The notes under the pieces: generated by a model | What the model was told of the DNA's origin: nothing | Database searches by the model: none | Seen by the model: only the letters and a program-made list of their open reading frames with translations | Program-made: the position numbers and the translations under genes | From: Treponema sp. | Lineage (GTDB): Bacteria > Spirochaetota > Spirochaetia > Treponematales > Breznakiellaceae | Direction: 5' to 3' | DNA length: 39,170 bases | Assembly (NCBI GenBank): GCA_031275325.1 | Contig: JAISOX010000111.1 | Location: 1-39,170, forward strand | In this document: in pieces, positions 34,103 to 39,170 of the stretch | Numbering within the stretch: position 1 is the stretch's first letter | Layout: every line of letters begins with the position of its first letter

Positions 34103-35282
34103 CGGGTATGGGCTGGCGCTGGTCTTGCTTATGACCCTGACCAGAGAGGCCCTCCCCGTGGATTGGTATCGTTCCAATGCAGCAGGTATGATCTTAGAAG
34201 GCATTCCCTCCCGGATTGCCGCGTTGCGAAATCAATACTGCCTTTCGGTGGAGTTCATGGCCGCCCAGGACCTGCCCGAACCTTTACAGTCCTATTACCA
34301 GCCTTCATACCGAATCGAACTGCACACCCTCTATGAAGAAGGAGAGGAATCCCGGCGGCAATGGATCTTCCGGAATGAGCAGGGGAAGACCATGCTGGTT
34401 TCCTCTTTGGTGCGTATTCCCGTAACAGAGCCTGATGAAGCAGGCGAGCCTGCCCCTGCTTCAGAGGAGGAGCCTGCGGCACCTGCCCCTGAAAAACCCC
34501 GGTTTACCGGGTTCATCGAAATCTATGATTTTCTTAATGGAAATAACCTGCTGAGGGAAGAGCGCCGCTTTGCCGAAGAGGGGACTGAAACCATCACCGC
34601 CTACTTCTATAATCAACAACTGCTTATTCGAGCGGAAACCCGGCTCAAAACCCCGGCCCCTGTTGATGGAGAAGAGGACGAATCTCCTGAAGCCCCCGGC
34701 GAAAAGATCGAACCGGTGTTGAGCGACTATTACCGGTATAGCCGTTCCTATGCCCTGCGGGCAGTGGAGCGGGTGTATCATCAGGAGGTTGCTACGGACG
34801 CCGGTTTAACCCGCTTGCAGTTTCCCCATTTTGGACTTCAAGATGCGGTGGAAGAACAAAAAAAGGCTTTTGTCAGTCCCAGTACGGCCTATGGTTCGGA
34901 ATTCATGCAGGACTTTTCTTTGGAAACCGCTCATGCCGGGGATCGAGTGGTATACACCGCTGATGAGCGGGGACGGATAGTAACGGAGATCGCCCAAGAT
35001 GAAGCCGGAACCATTTTGAGGGAGATTCGCAATACCTGGAACGGGGACCGGCTGGCTTCGGTGGACTGGAAATCCGGGGAAGAGGAACGGCGTATTGAAT
35101 ACGCCTACGATGGCGCAGGGGACCGTATCCTGGAACGGAATTACCTCAACGGGGTCTTGGAACGGCTTGTCCGCAGGGATCAGGGTCAGGAAATCGAAGA
35201 GTTATATATGGACGGCAGGTTAGTCTTCCGGGCTGTCTGGGAAGAGGGCCGTAAAATATCGGAAGAACGGGTCCGTCCTTAA
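34074..35282 (+). CDS. Exported protein with repeat-like C-terminus, function unknown
   Basis: This protein of about 402 residues overlaps the ftsY end. Possible starts are TTG 34059, ATG 34074 and TTG 34086 or 34095, and I list ATG 34074. An N-terminal hydrophobic stretch (GLALVLLMTLTREALPV) should direct export. An acidic, Ala/Pro-rich insertion (EPDEAGEPAPASEEEPAAPA) splits the middle. The C-terminal 120 residues resemble YD/MORN-like beta-repeats (AYDGAGDRILERNYLNGVLE, then RLVRRDQGQEIEELYMDGRL). I do not recognise a named family. Translational coupling to ftsY is likely. Confidence 0.65.
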   Translation: MPWNLSALRSGYGLALVLLMTLTREALPVDWYRSNAAGMILEGIPSRIAALRNQYCLSVEFMAAQDLPEPLQSYYQPSYRIELHTLYEEGEESRRQWIFRNEQGKTMLVSSLVRIPVTEPDEAGEPAPASEEEPAAPAPEKPRFTGFIEIYDFLNGNNLLREERRFAEEGTETITAYFYNQQLLIRAETRLKTPAPVDGEEDESPEAPGEKIEPVLSDYYRYSRSYALRAVERVYHQEVATDAGLTRLQFPHFGLQDAVEEQKKAFVSPSTAYGSEFMQDFSLETAHAGDRVVYTADERGRIVTEIAQDEAGTILREIRNTWNGDRLASVDWKSGEEERRIEYAYDGAGDRILERNYLNGVLERLVRRDQGQEIEELYMDGRLVFRAVWEEGRKISEERVRP

Positions 35283-35810
35283 ATGGATCGCGCCCATTCT
35301 TTGGAGTTTTCGGCCTCCCCTGGTATCAGAGGCTGTTTCAAAACCTCAAGTTAGGCGTACCCCTTCACGCTGCCTGCTCCCTGGAGGCTTAATGTATGAA
35401 ATGATATAGTAAGAGGGATTTGAGGCTTGTGTTACTGTTTTAAGGAAAAGGGTATTGCGCCAATTTTCCATATAAACTACAATAATTTCATGTTCTTGAC
35501 AACCGAAGCCCAAAAGCCAGCCCCCTCGAGGAGTTTTGCTCCGCAAAACCCCGGGGCAATTCCGCAGATTTCGCCTGTTCCCGCCCCCTCACCCCGTTGT
35601 GGAGTTTGCGAAGCAAACTCCGAGGCAAAGCCGCAGGCTTTGCCGGCTCACGGCTATACGGTATTAAAAAGACGGCGTGTCAAGTACCTAATGCCTAAAT
35701 TGTCCCTTTTTTACGGAAACAAACGGAACCTTTGTTCATTTTCCCCATTTTTAAACAAAATCACCCCGTTGGTAACTACTTCCGGCACAACCGTACCTAA
35801 AGGAGAAAGC
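35283..35810. other. 528-base gap with paired-hairpin modules
   Basis: Apart from an open frame without a ribosome site, the gap contains two copies of a two-hairpin module (35531-35574 and 35601-35644), then an AT-rich stretch leading to the ribosome site of the heptapeptide-repeat ORF. No RNA gene was recognised. Confidence 0.6.
35531..35644. repeat. Duplicated two-hairpin module
   Basis: Module A is GTTTTGC-tcc-GCAAAAC (35533-35549) followed by a degraded GGCAATTCC-gca hairpin. Module B is GGAGTTTGC-gaa-GCAAACTCC (35601-35621) followed by GGCAAAGCC-gca-GGCTTTGCC (35624-35644); both are perfect 9-bp stems with 3-base loops. The start-to-start spacing is about 70 bases. The arms of the first hairpin differ between modules while pairing is kept. 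Confidence 0.75.
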
Positions 35811-36053
35811 ATGAATACCCCGCATTCAGGCGAACACGCCCCGTATTCAGGCAACCGCACCCTCTATTCAGGCAACTACACCCCGTATTCAGGCAACCGC
35901 ACCCCGTATTCAGGCGAACACGCCCCGCATTCAGGCAACTACACCCCGTATTCAGGCAACCGCACCCCGTATTCAGGCAACCGCACCCCGCGTTCAGGCA
36001 ACTACGCCCCGCGTTCAGGCAACTATATAACCGGAGGACTACCATGTCAGTAA
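35811..36053 (+). CDS. Short heptapeptide-repeat protein
   Basis: This 80-residue ORF starts at ATG 35811 with AAAGGAG seven bases upstream. It is almost entirely heptads of the form [N/E][R/Y/H][T/A]P[Y/H/R]SG: EHAPYSG, NRTLYSG, NYTPYSG, NRTPYSG and so on, nine full units plus partial ones. PxSG is nearly fixed and the first three positions and the residue before SG vary. No signal peptide or known fold. The last codons carry GGAGG, and the stop overlaps the start of the next ORF (ATG 36044), so the two are translationally coupled. Function is unknown. The 21-bp period matches the other arrays in the window. Confidence 0.55.
   Translation: MNTPHSGEHAPYSGNRTLYSGNYTPYSGNRTPYSGEHAPHSGNYTPYSGNRTPYSGNRTPRSGNYAPRSGNYITGGLPCQ
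35822..36025. repeat. Tandem array of 21-bp units within the heptapeptide ORF
   Basis: Roughly ten 21-base units spelling CCCCGTATTCAGGCAAC followed by four variable bases are arranged head to tail. Unit types (NRTP, NYTP, EHAP) are interleaved rather than grouped, as expected from unequal recombination or unit shuffling. Confidence 0.9.
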
Positions 36054-36390
36054 CACGAGATTGGCTTCCCGCCACCCGGGACAGCCAATTAGCAATGGCC
36101 CAGGACTGGATGGAACGTGTATGCCCCAACGAGTCCGCATGGGCCCTACCCCCGGCGGCCGTGCAGGAACTGAACACCCTCGGTCAGGAGGCGGAAGACG
36201 CCCTTGCTACGGAGAAAAACGCCCTCCGCAAACCCCGATGATTTATACAAATCTTTTTACGCCAAACGGAAAAGGATGTGATAGAATTTGACTTGGGGGA
36301 CAGCGGAAAGACGGCGTATTTTGCCGTACAGATAGAAAATGAGGGAACGAAAGGCCCTTGGGAGCCTTCGTTTCTGCGCTCTTTCCATGA
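36044..36390 (+). pseudogene. Truncated and frameshifted gene coupled to the repeat ORF
   Basis: ATG 36044, with GGAGG upstream, reads MSVTRDWLPATRDSQLAMAQ, then DWMERVCPNESAWALPPAAV, and stops at 36241 after 65 codons. Further on, another frame reads VIEFDLGDSGKTAYFAVQIE, then NEGTKGPW. The following GGAGCC needs one extra G to continue as GAFVSALFP with its stop (about 36380-36390). From memory, both halves belong to one family of short proteins common in termite-gut treponemes; the middle is missing. I infer an internally deleted gene with frameshifts. Function of the intact family is unknown. Confidence 0.55.
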
Positions 36391-36432
36391 GGGCGGAAAC
36401 AAAAAGCCGATCCTGCATCAGGAGGCTCATTG

Positions 36433-38277
36433 ATGAAAAAAACGGAAAACACGGGTATCAGTATTCTGGTACAAATAGCCGGTTTATCTTCGGGATTTGT
36501 TTTCATGGCTATCCTCATTATGGCGATTACCAGTATTTCCAGCACGAAAACCATAAGTCTGGAAACGGCGCATATCATGGCGGAAAATAAAATCAGGGGG
36601 GATATGGTGTCGTTTCAATATCAGCTTGCCCATGAATATGGTAGCTTGTCCCTTACCGATGGAACGCTGAAGGATGAGCAGGGGCAATCTCTTAATGAAC
36701 GGTATGATCTGATAGACCGGATATCAGCGGATCTTGGTATCGTAGCAACCATCTTTGTGCGGGAAGGCAGTGATTATAGACGGATTACCACCAGTATTCG
36801 GGATACTTCTGGTCAACGGGCGGTTAATACCATGCTTGGAACTTCCAACGCCGCATACAATACGGTAAAGGCCGGTCAGCTCTTTATTGGCGGAGTAACC
36901 ATTCTGGGGAAACCCTACCTTGGCGGGTATCAGCCTTTTTTTAGGGAAAATTCCAAGGATATAATCGGCATTCTGTTTATCGGGATTGAAGAAAGTTCTA
37001 TAATGGATACTATCGCCCATAGAATATACGCTGAAATACGTATTTCCACCGGTATCGCGCTGGTTATACTTCTCATTGCGGTACTGTTAAATATTGTGAT
37101 ATTCAAACAGGTTATTGTCCGCCCTATTCGTACCGTGGTAGCTATGTTAAAAGATATTTCCGAGGGCGAGGGGGATATTACAAAACGTCTTGAAGTAAAG
37201 AACAAAGACGAGATCGGCGCCATGGTCAAATATTTTAACCTCAGCTTTGACAAAATCAAAAATCTTATCCGGGTTATCAAACAACAGAGCGTTTCCCTTT
37301 TCGATATCGGGGACGAGCTTGCTTCCAACATGACCGAAACCGCCGCGGCTATTAACGAAATAACCGCCCATATCCAGAGCATCAAAGGCCGGGTAACCAA
37401 TCAGGCCGCCAGCGTTACCGAAACCAACGCGACCATGGAACAGATCACCCTAAACATCGACAGACTTTCAGGCCATGTGGACTACCAAAGCGCCAGCGTT
37501 GCCCAGTCCTCATCGGCCATAGAGGAGATGCTTGCCAATATTCAGTCCGTTACCCAAACCTTGATCAAAAACACGGATAATGTACAGGAACTCATAAACT
37601 CCTCCGAGGCGGGAAGAACGGGTCTTCAAGAAGTGGTCATGGACATTCAGGAAATCGCCAGGGAATCCGAAGGACTTCTGGAGATCAACGCGGTGATGCA
37701 AAACATCGCCAGTCAAACGAACCTCCTGTCCATGAACGCCGCCATCGAATCGGCCCACGCCGGGGAGTCGGGGAAGGGGTTTGCGGTGGTGGCCGATGAA
37801 ATCCGTAAACTCGCCGAAAGTTCCGGGGAGCAGTCCAAGACCATTGCTGCCGTCCTTAAAAAAATCAAAGACTCCATCGACAAGATAAGCAAGTCCACCG
37901 AAAAGGTGCTGAATAAATTCGAGACTATAGACAGCGGGGTAAAGACCGTTTCGGAACAGGAAGAGAACATCAGAAACGCCATGGAAGAACAGAAGACTGG
38001 TAGCAAGCAGATTCTGGAAGCCATCGGTCAGTTAACCGAGGCGACACAGATGGTAAAAGGCGGCTCGGAGGAGATGCTTGAGGGGAGCAGACAGGTAATC
38101 CAGGAAAGCAGGAATCTTGAAACCGCGACTCAGGAAATCACCAACGGGATGAACGAAATGGCGGCCAGGGCGGACCAGATCAATGTGGCGGTAAACAGGG
38201 TCAACGAGATCAGCGGACAGAACAAGGAAAACATCGACGTACTGGTACGGGAAGTATCAAAATTCAAGGTGGAATAA
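36433..38277 (+). CDS. Methyl-accepting chemotaxis protein, Cache-type sensor
   Basis: This 614-residue transmembrane chemoreceptor signals through CheA/CheW to the periplasmic flagella. It has an N-terminal helix (about 9-35, [20 protein letters not shown]), an extracytoplasmic Cache-like domain (about 55-195, with [20 protein letters not shown] and [20 protein letters not shown]), a second helix (about 203-223), HAMP, and a cytoplasmic signalling domain. The hairpin tip is [20 protein letters not shown], with [20 protein letters not shown] following. There is no C-terminal NWETF-like pentapeptide. AGGAGG lies eight bases before ATG 36433. The ligand is unknown. Confidence 0.95.
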   Translation: MKKTENTGISILVQIAGLSSGFVFMAILIMAITSISSTKTISLETAHIMAENKIRGDMVSFQYQLAHEYGSLSLTDGTLKDEQGQSLNERYDLIDRISADLGIVATIFVREGSDYRRITTSIRDTSGQRAVNTMLGTSNAAYNTVKAGQLFIGGVTILGKPYLGGYQPFFRENSKDIIGILFIGIEESSIMDTIAHRIYAEIRISTGIALVILLIAVLLNIVIFKQVIVRPIRTVVAMLKDISEGEGDITKRLEVKNKDEIGAMVKYFNLSFDKIKNLIRVIKQQSVSLFDIGDELASNMTETAAAINEITAHIQSIKGRVTNQAASVTETNATMEQITLNIDRLSGHVDYQSASVAQSSSAIEEMLANIQSVTQTLIKNTDNVQELINSSEAGRTGLQEVVMDIQEIARESEGLLEINAVMQNIASQTNLLSMNAAIESAHAGESGKGFAVVADEIRKLAESSGEQSKTIAAVLKKIKDSIDKISKSTEKVLNKFETIDSGVKTVSEQEENIRNAMEEQKTGSKQILEAIGQLTEATQMVKGGSEEMLEGSRQVIQESRNLETATQEITNGMNEMAARADQINVAVNRVNEISGQNKENIDVLVREVSKFKVE

Positions 38278-38530
38278 AAGAAATCGGACATATAGTGAGC
38301 ATAGTAATTCGACAAACAGAAATAATTCCTCCGCCGTGCATGGCATGGGGCGATCTGCAGGTGGGGGCAAAATAATTTTTAAATGTTATTGCAATAATAA
38401 CTATAAAATAGTTGTATGCAACTTCACCAAAAATGTATTTTAAAATAATTGGATAAAAATAAGCGTAGTAACATAACTGGTGGTACGGCATAGCGGCACA
38501 TAACAGGACTGTATATGTGCAGTGTGCCTT
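38278..38530. other. Gap between chemoreceptor and toxin gene
   Basis: This 253-base AT-rich stretch shows no gene. No clear terminator was found for either flanking gene. It marks the shift from GC-rich chemoreceptor DNA to AT-rich toxin-antitoxin DNA. Confidence 0.5.
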
Positions 38531-38932
38531 TTACCATAGTATTTTTAATCCATTTTCTTTATATTGTTTCAACAAATCATCCTTACTTAATAATATCATT
38601 TCATTTGTTATTGCCTGCCATATTAACATCCTGTCAAATGGATCTTTATGGTTTTCTTTTAATGGAAGTTCATGAAATGTAATCGTTTCCGTTTCTTTCA
38701 GATCTAAAATTGTAAATCCCATTTCTTTGGCATATTTTGGAAAATTTTTTATATCAATTTTTTCAAATGTTAATTTCTTGATACTTGCCTTTAATGTTAT
38801 TTCCCAAAACGTTACTGTACTTACAAATATTTCATTATCTCTATTTGAAATAATTTCTCTCACATTTTTGCTTAGCCTGACTGTTTCCAATGTTACCCAT
38901 ATAAATGCATGGGTATCTAATAGATATATCAT
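38531..38932 (-). CDS. PIN-domain toxin (VapC-like)
   Basis: This 133-residue PIN nuclease toxin probably cleaves RNA when released from its antitoxin. The motifs are MIYLLDTHAFIW (first catalytic Asp), STVTFWEITLKASIKKL (Glu), HKDPFDRMLIWQA (Asp pair) and ILLSKDDLLKQY. It overlaps the antitoxin stop in an ATGA arrangement, so the pair is coupled. The base composition is far more AT-rich than the rest of the window, which suggests recent acquisition. Confidence 0.9.
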   Translation of the reverse strand: MIYLLDTHAFIWVTLETVRLSKNVREIISNRDNEIFVSTVTFWEITLKASIKKLTFEKIDIKNFPKYAKEMGFTILDLKETETITFHELPLKENHKDPFDRMLIWQAITNEMILLSKDDLLKQYKENGLKILW

Positions 38933-39162
38933 AATCCAAGAAACTCTTCAAGAGAAATTTTTCCATCACCATCTTCTTTATATGATGCAATACCATCCAA
39001 AATACCTATTTTTCTGGATGTATTCGTATCTTCCAGTGGAATTATCATTGCAATAGGTTTTTTTGACTTGCCATACAATATTTTCACTTTTTCCCCATTT
39101 TTTACCTGAAAAAGTATGTCCGAAAAATGGGTTTTTACTTCCGCAACTGTTAATGTCTTCAT
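38929..39162 (-). CDS. Phd/YefM-type antitoxin
   Basis: This 77-residue antitoxin is encoded upstream of the PIN toxin. The N-terminal DNA-binding part is MKTLTVAEVKTHFSDILFQV, then KNGEKVKILYGKSKKPIAMI (Phd/YefM fold). The C-terminal 25 residues (KEDGDGKISLEEFLGL) should wrap the toxin. Phd-like antitoxins repress their own operon, and the promoter would lie just at or beyond the window edge. Confidence 0.9.
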   Translation of the reverse strand: MKTLTVAEVKTHFSDILFQVKNGEKVKILYGKSKKPIAMIIPLEDTNTSRKIGILDGIASYKEDGDGKISLEEFLGL

Positions 39163-39170
39163 ATTATCTA

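Noticed and set aside
35427-35810. Upstream extension of the heptapeptide-repeat frame
   Set aside because: The frame is open but runs through hairpin repeats; the good ribosome site and ATG are at 35811.

Overview
The window looks like chromosome of a spirochaete, most likely a Treponema of the termite-gut type. The evidence is a periplasmic-flagellum pair (FlaB core flagellin at 11283-12143 and FlaA sheath protein at 22437-23498), a radical SAM/SPASM gene of the spirochaete-restricted type, lipoprotein-like exports, a moderately GC-rich background, and many short repeats and decayed mobile DNA. The species call is inference; no database was searched.

Layout. 1-1500: a decayed IS110-type recombinase (minus strand), preceded by three hairpins that may be what is left of its bridge RNA. 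1501-3626: a histidine kinase/response regulator pair (minus). 3774-7199: a well-formed promoter, a cobalamin riboswitch and a BtuFCD-like importer, followed by a remnant of a second copy of the kinase sensor domain. 7384-10880: a BOF-family exported protein, mnmE, an array of 21-bp repeats, infA and a glucosaminidase. 11034-13147: flaB and a CBM9-like exported protein. 13315-20274: a tightly coupled five-gene operon (SPASM enzyme, glycosyltransferase-like protein, SpsF-like nucleotidyltransferase, SpsG-like/methyltransferase fusion, ATP-grasp enzyme) that reads as a sugar or glycoconjugate pathway. 20280-23596: a possible structured RNA, an amidase, a GerMN protein and flaA. 23619-26019: an alarmone synthetase with TPRs and, convergent to it, a histone-deacetylase-fold enzyme. 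26585-30541: grpE-dnaK-dnaJ. 30588-34102: prfB with its programmed frameshift, a PEGA-type exported protein and ftsY. 34074-38277: an exported repeat protein, hairpin modules, a heptapeptide-repeat ORF coupled to a broken gene, and a chemoreceptor. 38531-39162: an AT-rich Phd/VapC toxin-antitoxin pair.

Themes. The five-gene operon lies between the two flagellar filament genes, so filament or envelope glycosylation is a reasonable hypothesis. T. denticola FlaB proteins are known to carry an unusual glycan. The other striking feature is three separate tandem arrays with a 21-bp period, so one heptapeptide per unit. In one of them both strands encode the same hexapeptide core.
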